A stretch of DNA of 56,115 nt, from NCBI GenBank assembly GCA_944385705.1, contig CALWYF010000006.1:1-56115 (forward strand), read 5' to 3'. Below the pieces are notes generated by a model. It did no database searches and was not told where the DNA came from. It saw only the letters and a list, made by a program, of their open reading frames with translations. The position numbers and the translations under genes are program-made. This document shows positions 1 to 10,079 of this stretch, one piece after another. The DNA is from an uncultured Oscillospiraceae bacterium. GTDB taxonomy: Bacteria > Bacillota > Clostridia > Oscillospirales > Oscillospiraceae. Within the stretch, counting starts at the first letter, position 1. Each line of letters begins with the position of its first letter.

Positions 1-1
1 A

Positions 2-496
2 AAGCACTTCGTGAAGATGTTCGGCAAGGGCAATGAAGACGTGATGGTGGTCTCCCCCGATGTGGGCAGCACCGCCCGCGCCAGAGCCTTCTCCATGAAG
101 CTGGGCACCAACATGGCCATCGTGGACAAGCGCCGGGAACGGGCCAATCAGTCCGAAGTCATGAACATCATAGGCAACGTGGAGGGTAAGATCTGCGTGC
201 TGCTGGACGATATCGTGGACACCGCCGGCTCCCTCTGCGGCGCCGCCAAGGCCATCAAGGAGCTGGGCGGGGCCAAGCAGGTCTATGCCTGCGCCACCCA
301 CGGCGTGCTCTCCGGCTCCGCCATAGAGCGGATAAACGACAGCTGCATCCAGGAGCTGCTGCTGCTGGACACCATCCCCTACCCCTCCGGCCAGCCCAAG
401 TGCGACAAGATCCGCTATCTGTCCACCGCCGCCGTCTTTGCCGAGGCCATACGCCGCATTTACGAGGAAGTTTCCATCTCCAACCTCTTTGAGTGA
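2..496 (+). CDS. prs: Ribose-phosphate pyrophosphokinase (PRPP synthetase), C-terminal part
   Basis: Partial gene; the reading frame is already open at the window edge, so about 164 C-terminal residues are visible. The enzyme makes PRPP from ribose 5-phosphate and ATP for nucleotide, histidine and tryptophan synthesis. The fragment carries SPDVGSTARARAF (usually SPDxGG, so one Gly is Ser here), DKRRERANQSEVMNI, and the PRPP-binding loop CVLLDDIVDTAGSL, in the order seen in class I enzymes. The GTG at position 11 is an internal codon and not the start. The peptidyl-tRNA hydrolase gene follows 70 bp downstream on the same strand, an arrangement seen in many Firmicutes. Assignment is secure despite truncation. 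Confidence 0.96.
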   Translation, partial: KHFVKMFGKGNEDVMVVSPDVGSTARARAFSMKLGTNMAIVDKRRERANQSEVMNIIGNVEGKICVLLDDIVDTAGSLCGAAKAIKELGGAKQVYACATHGVLSGSAIERINDSCIQELLLLDTIPYPSGQPKCDKIRYLSTAAVFAEAIRRIYEEVSISNLFE

Positions 497-566
497 TCCG
501 GCCTCCCCCCTTTCCGGGGGACGCCTTTATTCTCTGCCGCTCAGGCGGCATTCAGGTGAAGCACAA

Positions 567-1154
567 ATGTTTTTAAAAAAAAGCGGGGGCGTGAGCTGGC
601 TCATAGTGTTCCTGGGAAATCCCGGGCCCCGCTATGAATTCACACGCCATAACGCAGGCTTCATGGCCGCCGAGGCCATGGCCAGGGAAAAAAATCTGAG
701 CATAAACAAACTCCGCTTCAAGGCCCTTACGGCCCCCTGCACAATAGGGGACCAGTCCGTGCTGCTGATGAAGCCCCAGACCTTTATGAATCTGTCCGGG
801 GAGGCAGTGCGTCAGGCCGCCGACTTCTATAAAATTGCACCGGAACATATAATCGTCATCTCCGATGAGATAAGCCTGCCCATAGGCAAGCTCCGCATCC
901 GCACCAAAGGCTCCGCAGGAGGACACAACGGCCTTAAGAACATTATAGCCCAGCTGGGTACCCAGGACTTCCCCCGCATACGCATAGGCGTGGGAGCCCC
1001 GCCTCACCCGGACTACGACATGGCCGATTGGGTGCTCTCCAGCTTTAAAAACCAGGACGCCGAAGACATGAAGGCCGCTGCGGCAAGAGCCGCCCAGGCC
1101 GCCGAGTGCTACATTATCCAGGGGCCGGATCGGGCCATGAACCTTTTCAATTAG
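567..1154 (+). CDS. pth: Peptidyl-tRNA hydrolase
   Basis: Cytosolic enzyme of 195 residues that cleaves peptidyl-tRNA released from stalled ribosomes. Visible active-site elements are N18 in FLGNPG, the catalytic H28 in RHNAG, N75 in FMNLSG, D100 in VISDE, and N121 in GGHNGLK, all in the usual order and spacing. The ATG at 567 is chosen because an AGGTGA sequence lies just upstream and the protein then begins close to the family's normal N-terminus. The open frame continues upstream to 438, but that part overlaps prs and has no family similarity. Length is normal for Pth. Confidence 0.96.
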   Translation: MFLKKSGGVSWLIVFLGNPGPRYEFTRHNAGFMAAEAMAREKNLSINKLRFKALTAPCTIGDQSVLLMKPQTFMNLSGEAVRQAADFYKIAPEHIIVISDEISLPIGKLRIRTKGSAGGHNGLKNIIAQLGTQDFPRIRIGVGAPPHPDYDMADWVLSSFKNQDAEDMKAAAARAAQAAECYIIQGPDRAMNLFN

Positions 1155-1217
1155 TTATTTACGGCTCCCCGCCCGGTCGGGGGGCCGGAAGATAAAGTAC
1201 GAAGGAGGAGACCGCTT

Positions 1218-2411
<1,194 letters not shown>

Positions 2412-2414
2412 GCA

Positions 2415-3527
2415 ATGAAGGATTTCCATGGAATTATCTTTGCCTACAGCGCTGCCCCTGAACTGAGAGACCTGGTAGGTGCGCGCACCGCCGCCTCTCT
2501 GCCCTTCTGCGGCAGATACAGACTCATCGACTTTGCCCTGTCTTCCATGCGCAACGCCGGCATCCTGGATGTGGGCATAATCATGCAGAGAGATTACCAG
2601 TCCCTGCTGGACCACATCGGCTCCGGCAAAGCCTGGGACATGAGCCGCCGCACAGGCGGTCTGCGTATGCTGCCCCCCTTCGGCCTGCCTGAATACCACA
2701 CCGGCAACTACACCGGCACCATCGAAGCTCTCAACGCCGTGGCCACCTATATCCGGGATATCCCCCAGAAGTACCTGGTGCTGCTGCTGGGCAACATGTG
2801 CGCCAACATCGACCTGCTGCCGCCCATGCGCCAGCACCGCCGCTCCGGAGCGGAGATAACCGCCATCTGCGCCGACCATAACCCCCCTGACAGCCACCAC
2901 CGCTACGTGGTGGGAGAGGACGGCCTGGTAAAGCAGATACTCTTTGACCGCACCGGCGAGGGCGAGGGCCTGCCCTCCCTGGAGGGCTACATCATCAATA
3001 AGGACACCCTGCTGAAGATGATGGACCAGTGCAAAGCCCGCAACCAGTACAGCTTCCACAAAAACGCCGTGGCCGCTTTCCTGGCCGAGGGCGGCAAGAT
3101 GGATACCTATGTCCATCCCGGCTATGCCGTGGCTATCCGCAGTGTGGAGGCATATTATCAGGCAAGTATGGATATGCTTAAAACCGAGTACCGCCGTCAG
3201 ATGTTCCCGGCGGACCGCCCCGTACGCACCAAGGCTCACGAGGAGGTCAGCACCTATTACGGTGAGGCCGCCGTCTCCCGCAACAGCCTTGTGGCCGACA
3301 ACTGCAAAATCGAGGGCAGCATCGAAAACTGCATAATCTTCTCCGGCGCCAGAATCGAAAAGGGCGCCAGGCTCCGCAACTGCATCGTCATGCGCGGCGG
3401 CATAGTTGGAGCAAACGCAGATCTTGACTACGTCATCGCCGACAAGTACTGCTCCTTCTCCGCCGGCACCGTTCTCACAGGGAACTCCAGGCTGCCCATA
3501 GTGGTGCCCAAGGGCGTAAGCATCTGA
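2415..3527 (+). CDS. glgD: Glucose-1-phosphate adenylyltransferase, GlgD subunit
   Basis: A 370-residue paralogue of GlgC, the regulatory partner of GlgC in Firmicutes. The fold elements are kept (CGRYRLIDFALSSMRNAGI, a GSGKAWDM segment, and C-terminal hexapeptide repeats from about residue 275). The N-terminal nucleotide-binding loop GGxGxRL is replaced by AYSAAPELRDL, which fits a subunit that does not catalyse by itself. The start codon follows the glgC stop by three bases, implying translational coupling. Known for the family: GlgC alone has low activity and GlgD boosts it. That this applies here is inference. Confidence 0.94.
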   Translation: MKDFHGIIFAYSAAPELRDLVGARTAASLPFCGRYRLIDFALSSMRNAGILDVGIIMQRDYQSLLDHIGSGKAWDMSRRTGGLRMLPPFGLPEYHTGNYTGTIEALNAVATYIRDIPQKYLVLLLGNMCANIDLLPPMRQHRRSGAEITAICADHNPPDSHHRYVVGEDGLVKQILFDRTGEGEGLPSLEGYIINKDTLLKMMDQCKARNQYSFHKNAVAAFLAEGGKMDTYVHPGYAVAIRSVEAYYQASMDMLKTEYRRQMFPADRPVRTKAHEEVSTYYGEAAVSRNSLVADNCKIEGSIENCIIFSGARIEKGARLRNCIVMRGGIVGANADLDYVIADKYCSFSAGTVLTGNSRLPIVVPKGVSI

Positions 3528-3557
3528 GGAACCTAAACAATTATTTTTGCAGAATTC

Positions 3558-3600
3558 CCGGTGCGGCAGCTCAGTCTCGCCGCACCGGAATTTTGATATT
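3558..3600 (+). terminator. Probable rho-independent terminator after glgCD
   Basis: Perfect 10-bp stem CCGGTGCGGC (3558-3567) with GCCGCACCGG (3579-3588), an 11-nt loop, then AATTTTGATATTTT. It lies in the 135-bp gap between glgD and glgP, so it may end or attenuate glgCD transcription before glgP. The T-tract is interrupted, so termination may be partial. Confidence 0.6.
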
Positions 3601-3662
3601 TTACCAAAAGACCGGCTGGCGCCTCTCGGCGCTTCCCGGCCCAATATGGAGGAAAGAAACTG

Positions 3663-6065
3663 ATGACCAACCAAATTTCCCGCGACGAAGTGCGCAGCGC
3701 CATTGAGGATAAGCTCTGCGCCCATTTCGGAGTGGCCAGTGAGCTTGCAACCGACGCCCAGATTTTCCAGGCGACCGCCATCGTTATAAGAGAGCTGATG
3801 AGCCGCCTGCTCACGGCTGAAAACCCCAAGCACGCCACCAAGGAAGTCCACTACATGTCCATGGAATTTCTCATGGGCCGCAGCCTTATGAAGAACGCCT
3901 ACAACCTGGGTATATCTCAGGCCGTCATCGGCGCTCTGGAGGATATGGGCCGCAACGCAACCGATATCTTTGAGGAAGAGCCGGACGCAGGTCTGGGCAA
4001 CGGCGGCCTCGGCCGTCTCGCCGCCTGCTACATGGACTCCATTGCAACCGAAGGCCTGGAAGGCACCGGTTACTCAATCTGCTATGAACTGGGTATGTTC
4101 AAGCAGAAGCTGGTGAACGGCAAGCAGACTGAGGTGGCCGACGACTGGCGTATCAGCGCCGAGAGCTGGCTGGTGCCCCATTACGAGGACGCCGTGGAGG
4201 TCCGCTTCGGCGGCCAGATAGAGGCCCATTGGGACAGCCTGGGCCACTACCACGCCGAGCACCGCAACTACGACGCAGTAATTGCAGTGCCCCGGGATAT
4301 GCTCATTGCCGGCTACGGCGGACGGGAGATCAACAAGCTGCGCCTTTGGGACGCCAAGAGCACCAACTCTCTGGACATGTACCTCTTCTCCGAGGGCAAA
4401 TACGTAAAGAGCATGGAGCAGCGCACCATGGCCGAGGTCATCACCAAGGTCCTGTACCCCGCCGACGACCACATGGAGGGCAAGTCCCTGCGCCTTAAGC
4501 AGCAGTACTTCTTCGTCTCCGCTACCGCCCAGGATATAGTCCGCAAGCACATCGCCAAGTGGGGAGACATCCGCAGCTTTGCCCAGCACCACACCATCCA
4601 GATCAACGACACCCATCCCACCCTTATCATACCCGAGCTGATGCGCATTTTCATGGACCAGTACCAGCTGGGCTGGGACGAAGCCTGGGAAATGGTCAAG
4701 GGCAGCGTGGCCTACACCAACCACACCGTCATGGCCGAAGCCCTGGAGAAATGGCCTCAGGGTCTGGTGCAGCAGCTGCTGCCCCGCCTCTGGGAGATCA
4801 TGTGCGAGATAAACCGCCGCTGGTGCGACTACCTCATCAAATGCTTCGGCAGCAATGAAAAGGTAGGCCGCAACATGATAATCAGCGACGGCCAGGTCCA
4901 CATGGCCAATATGTGCCTTGCCGCCTGCTACAAGATCAACGGCGTGTCCCGGCTTCACGGCGAGATCCTGAAAAACGACCTGTTCAAGGACATTTACTCC
5001 CTGACCCCCGAGCGCTTCACTCACGTAACCAACGGCATCGACCACCGCCGCTGGCTCAGCCAGATAAACCCCGGCCTCCACAAGCTCATCGTGGAGCTTC
5101 TGGGAGGGGACGACTACCTCCTCAAGCCCGAAGAGCTCATCAAGTTCATGGACTTTGCCAATGACAGCCGGGTCCGGGAGCAGGTCAACAAGATAAAGAA
5201 AGAGAATAAGGACAGCTTCGCCCGCTTCGCCATGAGAAACGACGGCTTCGTGCTCAACACCGACGCCATCATGGACGTTCAGGTAAAGCGTCTGCACGAG
5301 TACAAGCGCCAGCTGCTGTGCGCCATGAGCATAGCCAGCCTCCAGATGCAGCTCCACGACAACCCCAACATGGACTTTGTGCCCCGGAGCTTCGTCTTCG
5401 GCGCCAAGTCCGCCGCAGGATACAAGACCGCCAAGCGCATCATAGAGCTGCTGCTGTCCATGGCCGACGATATAAACAACGACCCCGTATGCAAGGATAA
5501 GCTCCAGGTCTACTTTGTGGAGAACTACCGGGTAAGCGCCGCCGAGGCCATCATGCCCGCCGCCCAGGTCTCCGAGCAGATCTCCACCGCCGGCAAGGAG
5601 GCCTCCGGTACCGGCTGCATGAAGCTGATGATGAACGGCGCAGTGACCATAGGTACCCTGGACGGCGCCAATGTGGAGATGTACGAGCGTCTGGGTGACG
5701 AGAACATGTTTCTCTTCGGCCTGCACACCGACGAGATAGCCAATTGGCGCCGCAGCGGCTACGATCCCGCAGGCCTGGCCCAGAGAGACGGGGAGATCAT
5801 GCGCATCATGTCCCGCTTCCGTCAGGGCTTTGCCGACGGCAAGAGCTACTCCGACCTGGTTTCCAGCCTCCTCTACGGCGGGGACCAGTACATGCTCATC
5901 GCCGACTACCGTGCCTATGCCGACTGCCAGAAGCGTATGTACGAGCGTATAAAGGACGAGGGAGAGAGAGCCCGCCTGTCCATAGTGAACACTGCCCAGA
6001 GCGGAGTGTTCGCCGCCGACCGGGCTATCGCCGAGTACGCAAAGGATATATGGAAGATAAAATAA
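3663..6065 (+). CDS. glgP: Glycogen/starch/alpha-glucan phosphorylase
   Basis: PLP-dependent cytosolic enzyme of 800 residues that releases glucose 1-phosphate from alpha-1,4-glucan ends. The PLP-binding signature is present as EASGTGCMKLMMNG with the Schiff-base lysine at residue 654 (the usual sequence is SGTGNMKFMLNG), followed by GTLDGANVEM. Other family landmarks are GLGNGGLGRLAACYMDS, HYMSMEFLMGRSL, QINDTHPT, and VTNGIDHRRWL. A GGAGGAAAG site precedes the ATG. It sits directly after the synthesis genes glgCD, so making and breaking the polymer are encoded together; no glgA or glgB is in the window. The end overlaps the next gene by 16 bp. Confidence 0.96.
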   Translation: MTNQISRDEVRSAIEDKLCAHFGVASELATDAQIFQATAIVIRELMSRLLTAENPKHATKEVHYMSMEFLMGRSLMKNAYNLGISQAVIGALEDMGRNATDIFEEEPDAGLGNGGLGRLAACYMDSIATEGLEGTGYSICYELGMFKQKLVNGKQTEVADDWRISAESWLVPHYEDAVEVRFGGQIEAHWDSLGHYHAEHRNYDAVIAVPRDMLIAGYGGREINKLRLWDAKSTNSLDMYLFSEGKYVKSMEQRTMAEVITKVLYPADDHMEGKSLRLKQQYFFVSATAQDIVRKHIAKWGDIRSFAQHHTIQINDTHPTLIIPELMRIFMDQYQLGWDEAWEMVKGSVAYTNHTVMAEALEKWPQGLVQQLLPRLWEIMCEINRRWCDYLIKCFGSNEKVGRNMIISDGQVHMANMCLAACYKINGVSRLHGEILKNDLFKDIYSLTPERFTHVTNGIDHRRWLSQINPGLHKLIVELLGGDDYLLKPEELIKFMDFANDSRVREQVNKIKKENKDSFARFAMRNDGFVLNTDAIMDVQVKRLHEYKRQLLCAMSIASLQMQLHDNPNMDFVPRSFVFGAKSAAGYKTAKRIIELLLSMADDINNDPVCKDKLQVYFVENYRVSAAEAIMPAAQVSEQISTAGKEASGTGCMKLMMNGAVTIGTLDGANVEMYERLGDENMFLFGLHTDEIANWRRSGYDPAGLAQRDGEIMRIMSRFRQGFADGKSYSDLVSSLLYGGDQYMLIADYRAYADCQKRMYERIKDEGERARLSIVNTAQSGVFAADRAIAEYAKDIWKIK

Positions 6066-6964
6066 GGCCTCAAACCAACAGTGTTGGTGCCGCCGTGGTT
6101 TTCGGCGGCATCAACATGGACATATGGGGCCGGCCGGCGGGAGTCCTTGTGCCCAAGGACTCCAACCCCGGCACCGTCTCCCTGCGCCCCGGAGGGGTGG
6201 GGAGGAACATCGCCCACGACCTGCGGCTGCTGGGGCTGGAGGTCAGTCTTGTGGCGGCCATCGGCGGCGATATATACGCCACAGCCATAAGCGAGAGCTG
6301 TCTTGCCCTGGGCATAGACCTGAGCCACGCTCCCGTCTTTCCCCAGCTGCGCAGCTCCACCTACCTCTACATCAGCGACGAGAGAGGGGAAATGCAGCTG
6401 GCAGTCAGCGACATGGACATCTGCTCCGCCCTTACGGCGGATTACGCCGCCTCCGTTTTACCCAAGCTCCGGGCCGACGCTCTGGTGCTGGACACCAATC
6501 TCCCCAAGGAGACCATCCATTACATATGCAATAACAGCAGCATGCCCGTATATGCCGACCCGGTTTCCACCGCCAAGGCGGTGAAGCTTCTGCCGGTGCT
6601 CCACCGGCTTTACGCCATAAAGCCCAACGTCCTGGAGGCGGAGGCCCTCACCGGAGAGCATGACCCCAGAAGGGCCGCCCTGGCTCTGGTGGAGAGAGGA
6701 GTGAAGCGGGTGTTTATCAGCCTGGGATGCCAGGGTATGATAGCCGCCGACGAAAAGGAGCTGCTGCATCTGCCGATACATGCCACCCGGCTGGTAAATG
6801 TCACCGGCGCGGGAGACGCCGCCACCGCTGCCATAGTGCTCTCGGGAATAAAGGGCCTGAGTCTGCGGGAGACGGCGGAACTGGCTCTTAGAGCCGGCGC
6901 TGTTACCTGCGGCAGCGAGAGCCCCAACGCAGAGGAACTTAGAGAAATTCTGAAAACACTTTAA
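6050..6964 (+). CDS. PfkB-family sugar kinase, probably pseudouridine kinase
   Basis: A 304-residue ribokinase-fold kinase. It has VVFGGINMDIWG near the N-terminus, then KDSNPGTVSLRPGGVGRNIAHDL and AAIGGD (residues about 35-70). The C-terminal PfkB signature is VNVTGAGDAATAAIV, containing the catalytic base Asp. The DSNPG segment followed by GGVGRN is typical of pseudouridine kinases (PsuK), which phosphorylate pseudouridine for breakdown by PsuG. No psuG lies nearby, so the substrate is uncertain. The ATG at 6050 lies inside the end of glgP (16-bp overlap), which suggests coupled translation. A GTG at 6095 is an alternative start. Confidence 0.82.
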   Translation: MEDKIRPQTNSVGAAVVFGGINMDIWGRPAGVLVPKDSNPGTVSLRPGGVGRNIAHDLRLLGLEVSLVAAIGGDIYATAISESCLALGIDLSHAPVFPQLRSSTYLYISDERGEMQLAVSDMDICSALTADYAASVLPKLRADALVLDTNLPKETIHYICNNSSMPVYADPVSTAKAVKLLPVLHRLYAIKPNVLEAEALTGEHDPRRAALALVERGVKRVFISLGCQGMIAADEKELLHLPIHATRLVNVTGAGDAATAAIVLSGIKGLSLRETAELALRAGAVTCGSESPNAEELREILKTL

Positions 6965-6980
6965 GAACGGAGGAAATTCC

Positions 6981-8930
6981 ATGGAAACCGGCGGTAGGAA
7001 ATTCAGCTTTTCAGGCCTGCTTTTTGCCCTGCTGCTGGCCCTGGAACTCAGCTTCGTAACCGATATGCTCACCACCCGGGCAGTGTCCAATCTTCCGGCC
7101 CTTGCCCTGGCTCTGGTTTTTGCCTTGAGCTTTTTGGCCTTTGCGGTTTTAAGCCAGCTGAAAAAAGGCCTGGTAAAGTGGCTGTTTATCCTCTTTACCG
7201 CCGTGGTGCTGCTGCTCAGCGCCGCTTTGTACTTTCTTTGGCTCAACACCTGCAAAACCGGGGTATACCGGGACGCGGACAAGGCAAAGGCCCAAGTCTT
7301 CGGCGGAAAGAAGGTCATGGTCATCGTCCCCCATGAGGACGATGAGCTGAATCTTGCCGGCGGCGTGCTGGAGCAGTATATAAAATACGGCAGCGACGTG
7401 TACGTGGTCTACGTATTCAACGGCGATATGAACGGCGACGGAGTTGCCCGCATCACCGAGGCCGACACTGCCATGACGGCCATAGGCATCCCGGCGGAGA
7501 ATCTGATCTTCCTGGGCTACGGAGACCAGCTGAATCTGGACGGCACTCCCATATATCTCTGTCCGGAAGACCAGGTGCTCACTTCCGCCGCCGGCTTCAG
7601 CAGTACCTACGGGACCGACAGGCACCCGCCCTTCAATCCCGGCGCCGCCTACTCCCGGGGCAATCTCTATGAGGATATCCGCACCGTGCTGCTGCGCTAC
7701 ACCCCCGATGTGGTCCTGTGTACCGACAGCGATGAGCACATCGACCATCAGACCGTGGCCATGTTCTTCGAGCAGGCCATGGGCGAGGTGCTGAAGGCCC
7801 GGCCAAGCTATGAGCCGATAATACTTCGGGGCTTTGCCTACAGCACGGCCTATGATGCGCCTCACGATTACTATGCCCTCAATGCCCTGTCCACGGTGCA
7901 GCCAGGAAACCGGGACTTCATCACCGACGGCGGCAGCAATATATATAACTGGGCGGACAGGCTCCGTCTGCCGGTATATCCCGGCATCCTGTCCCGCTCT
8001 ATATTCAGCAGCTCCGGCTACGCCATGGCGGAGTGCTATGCCAGCCAGAACGCCGCCGCCCACGCCGACGGGATCGTCAATTCCGACAAGGTCTTCTGGC
8101 TCAGGGAGAGCGGTTCCATCAGCTATGAGGCGGAGTTCTGGGTCAGCTCCGGGGAGGCTTCGGTCCTGAATGACTTCATCCTCTCCCAGCACACCCAGGC
8201 CCACAGCGACCCGGGCTATTCCGACAACACCTGGGTGCCCTCCGCTGACGACGGGGAGAAACGGGTGATAATAAAATTCGATGAACCCACCCTTCTCAGC
8301 CGGGTGGTGCTTTACGACAACCCATCCCTTTCCGACAATGTGCTGGAGACTTCCGTGCGTCTGGACAACGGCGCCTTCTATCTCAGCGGGCCACTGGAGC
8401 CCAACGGCTCCGGCACGGAGGTCAGCTTCGACCCGGTGTATGTGGAGGAAATGGAAATCGTCCTGATGGAGACGGAGGGCAGCGGAGCCGGACTCACCGA
8501 GGTGGAGCTCTACCCCCACAGCTATGAGCCGCCCTTCAGCTTTATAAAGCTCACCAACGCCCAGGGCGATTTCATTTATGACTATTACATCGACCCCAGC
8601 GGCCGGGAAGAGCTGGGCCTCTATGCCTTCGGATGCAGTACAGACCCTGCCGACTACAAGATAATCTGCATAGGCGAGGGCTGCTACGTCTCCAATGAAG
8701 ATGGCAAGCTGATAATGAACTGTCCCGAGGGCAAGAGCTGCACCCTCACCCTTATGGACGAGACCGGCCAGCTCAGCGACACCGTGTATATCCGCAATGG
8801 GCGCCGCTGGCCTGTGGAGCTGGCCCAGGCTCTGGAATACCATCTGCGCTTTGAGTTCAGAAACGGACAGAACAGCAACACGGCCATCATAATAAATAAA
8901 ATAAAAGATTTGGTACAGACCTGGAAATAA
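6981..8930 (+). CDS. Membrane-anchored PIG-L family deacetylase with C-terminal discoidin-like domain
   Basis: A 649-residue protein. Residues 1-95 contain three hydrophobic segments that should anchor it in the membrane. A PIG-L/LmbE-type domain follows from about residue 110. The zinc motif appears as VPHEDDELNLAGG (the family's PHxDDE, with Glu for Pro) and the second motif as SDEHIDHQTV. PIG-L enzymes are Zn-dependent N-acetylglucosaminyl deacetylases. From about residue 395 the sequence (SGEASVLNDF, RVIIKFDEPTLLSRVVLYD) resembles an F5/8 type C carbohydrate-binding domain. A GGAGGAAA site precedes the ATG. Its location at the end of a glycogen operon is odd; a cell-surface glycan substrate seems more likely (inference). 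Confidence 0.84.
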   Translation: METGGRKFSFSGLLFALLLALELSFVTDMLTTRAVSNLPALALALVFALSFLAFAVLSQLKKGLVKWLFILFTAVVLLLSAALYFLWLNTCKTGVYRDADKAKAQVFGGKKVMVIVPHEDDELNLAGGVLEQYIKYGSDVYVVYVFNGDMNGDGVARITEADTAMTAIGIPAENLIFLGYGDQLNLDGTPIYLCPEDQVLTSAAGFSSTYGTDRHPPFNPGAAYSRGNLYEDIRTVLLRYTPDVVLCTDSDEHIDHQTVAMFFEQAMGEVLKARPSYEPIILRGFAYSTAYDAPHDYYALNALSTVQPGNRDFITDGGSNIYNWADRLRLPVYPGILSRSIFSSSGYAMAECYASQNAAAHADGIVNSDKVFWLRESGSISYEAEFWVSSGEASVLNDFILSQHTQAHSDPGYSDNTWVPSADDGEKRVIIKFDEPTLLSRVVLYDNPSLSDNVLETSVRLDNGAFYLSGPLEPNGSGTEVSFDPVYVEEMEIVLMETEGSGAGLTEVELYPHSYEPPFSFIKLTNAQGDFIYDYYIDPSGREELGLYAFGCSTDPADYKIICIGEGCYVSNEDGKLIMNCPEGKSCTLTLMDETGQLSDTVYIRNGRRWPVELAQALEYHLRFEFRNGQNSNTAIIINKIKDLVQTWK

Positions 8931-8960
8931 TCAGTCTCAGCCCAAAACTATACTGTAATA

Positions 8961-9002
8961 AAAGAGAGGATCGGGAGAAAAATCTCCCGATCCTCTCTTT
9001 TT
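8961..9002. terminator. Strong bidirectional terminator, perfect 18-bp stem
   Basis: Arms 8961-8978 and 8983-9000 are perfectly complementary around an AAAA loop. The stem starts with AAAG and ends with CTTT followed by TT, so it can work on both strands. It closes the glgP operon and marks the left edge of the accessory island. Confidence 0.92.
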
Positions 9003-9118
9003 GCCTGTCATGGCTAATTGGTCCGTAATAGGCTCTTTTTGTTTTTTTGCTGTATTATTATGAGAACTCCCCGCATATTTTTCCCGCTGCAAGAAATAAT
9101 TAAAGAGGAGGTATCGCA

Positions 9119-9952
9119 ATGTATCTGACTGAAGACAAGATTAGAGACTTTGAAAATTTACTTTATCTCAGCGAAAAGTCCAGAGCCACCGTCATAAAGT
9201 ATTCCGCAGCTCTGCATGGGCTGAGGGTCTATCTGGCCGGGAATGAGATAAGCAAGCAGCGGCTTCTGGAATACAGAGATCTGCTCTTGCAAAAGAGAAG
9301 GGCCAACACGGTAAACGGCGCCTTGTCGGCCATCAATTCCTATTTGGAATTTTCCGGTCTCTCCGGCTGCCGGGTAAAGCTGCTGAAGATACAGCGCCAG
9401 GCCTTTATCGACGAACGCCGGGAGCTGAGCGAGGCAGAATACCGCAGACTTCTGAGTACGGCTCTCAAGCGGGGCAAAAAAAGACTCTACCTCATAATGC
9501 TTACCCTGTGCAGCACAGGAATCCGTGTCAGTGAGCTGCCCTTTATCACTGCGGAGGCCGCCCTGTCCGGCCGGGCGGAGATACGCCTTAAGGGAAAGAC
9601 CCGCACTGTCCTTATGCCCCGGGAACTGCGGCGGCGGCTCAGGGAGTACTGCCGCCTTCAGGGGATAGCCGGCGGCTCAATCTTCCGTACCCGCAGCGGC
9701 AGACCCATGGACCGCTCTAACATCTTTCACGAGATGAAAGGCCTCTGTGCTCAGGCCCGGGTGGACAGTAAAAAGGTGTTTCCTCATAATTTCCGCCATC
9801 TGTTTGCCCGCAGCTTTTACAGTGTGGAAAAAAATCTCGCCCATCTGGCCGATGTGTTGGGTCACAGCAGCGTGGAAACAACCAGAATATATGTGGCGGT
9901 AAGTGCCTCAGCCCACGAAAAAACCTTGAGCAGAATGCAGCTGGTGATATAA
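9119..9952 (+). CDS. Tyrosine recombinase, predicted DNA invertase of the adjacent promoter cassette
   Basis: A 277-residue phage-integrase-family recombinase. An N-terminal SAM-like core-binding domain (about residues 1-95) is followed by a catalytic domain with R136 in TGIRVSEL, H223 and R226 in HNFRH, H249 in LGHSS, and the nucleophile Y258 in TRIYVAV. All essential residues are therefore present. An AGAGGAGG site precedes the ATG. The gene is small and has no arm-binding domain, as in XerC/D-like and Fim-type inversion recombinases. Immediately downstream lie two inverted recombination-site-like repeats (9958-9984 and 10198-10224) enclosing a promoter, followed by an adhesin gene. The predicted role is to flip that segment. 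No excisionase or phage genes are nearby. Confidence 0.93.
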   Translation: MYLTEDKIRDFENLLYLSEKSRATVIKYSAALHGLRVYLAGNEISKQRLLEYRDLLLQKRRANTVNGALSAINSYLEFSGLSGCRVKLLKIQRQAFIDERRELSEAEYRRLLSTALKRGKKRLYLIMLTLCSTGIRVSELPFITAEAALSGRAEIRLKGKTRTVLMPRELRRRLREYCRLQGIAGGSIFRTRSGRPMDRSNIFHEMKGLCAQARVDSKKVFPHNFRHLFARSFYSVEKNLAHLADVLGHSSVETTRIYVAVSASAHEKTLSRMQLVI

Positions 9953-9957
9953 AAAAT

Positions 9958-9984
9958 TACCCCAGAATATTTCTTCTGTGGTAA
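9958..9984 (+). repeat. Left inverted repeat (recombination site) of the invertible cassette
   Basis: Site built of arm TACCCCAGAA (9958-9967), 6-bp core TATTTC (9968-9973) and arm TTCTGTGGTA (9974-9983), plus A9984. It matches the reverse complement of 10198-10224 at 26 of 27 positions; the only difference is C9962. Two inverted arms around a 6-bp core is the layout of a tyrosine recombinase crossover site. The core is asymmetric, and the two sites carry the same core in opposite orientation, which favours inversion over deletion. It begins 6 bp after the recombinase stop codon. Confidence 0.93.
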
Positions 9985-10025
9985 TCGCAGGCTTCATTCA
10001 TGTAAACACATGAACTGGTTTTATA

Positions 10026-10054
10026 ATTGTAACCTATTATTTTTAACTTTACAA
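10026..10054 (-). promoter_or_regulatory. SigA-type promoter inside the invertible segment, pointing left
   Basis: On the minus strand: -35 TTGTAA (10054-10049), a 17-bp spacer, and -10 TACAAT (10031-10026; 5 of 6 consensus). The spacer is very AT-rich. In the present orientation it reads away from the adhesin, into the 3' end of the recombinase gene as antisense. It is the best promoter match in the segment. A weaker rightward match (TTGTTC at 10105, TATAAA at 10126, only 15 bp apart) is much poorer. Confidence 0.75.
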
Positions 10055-10079
10055 TAGCAAATACATAATTTTTTCCGCG

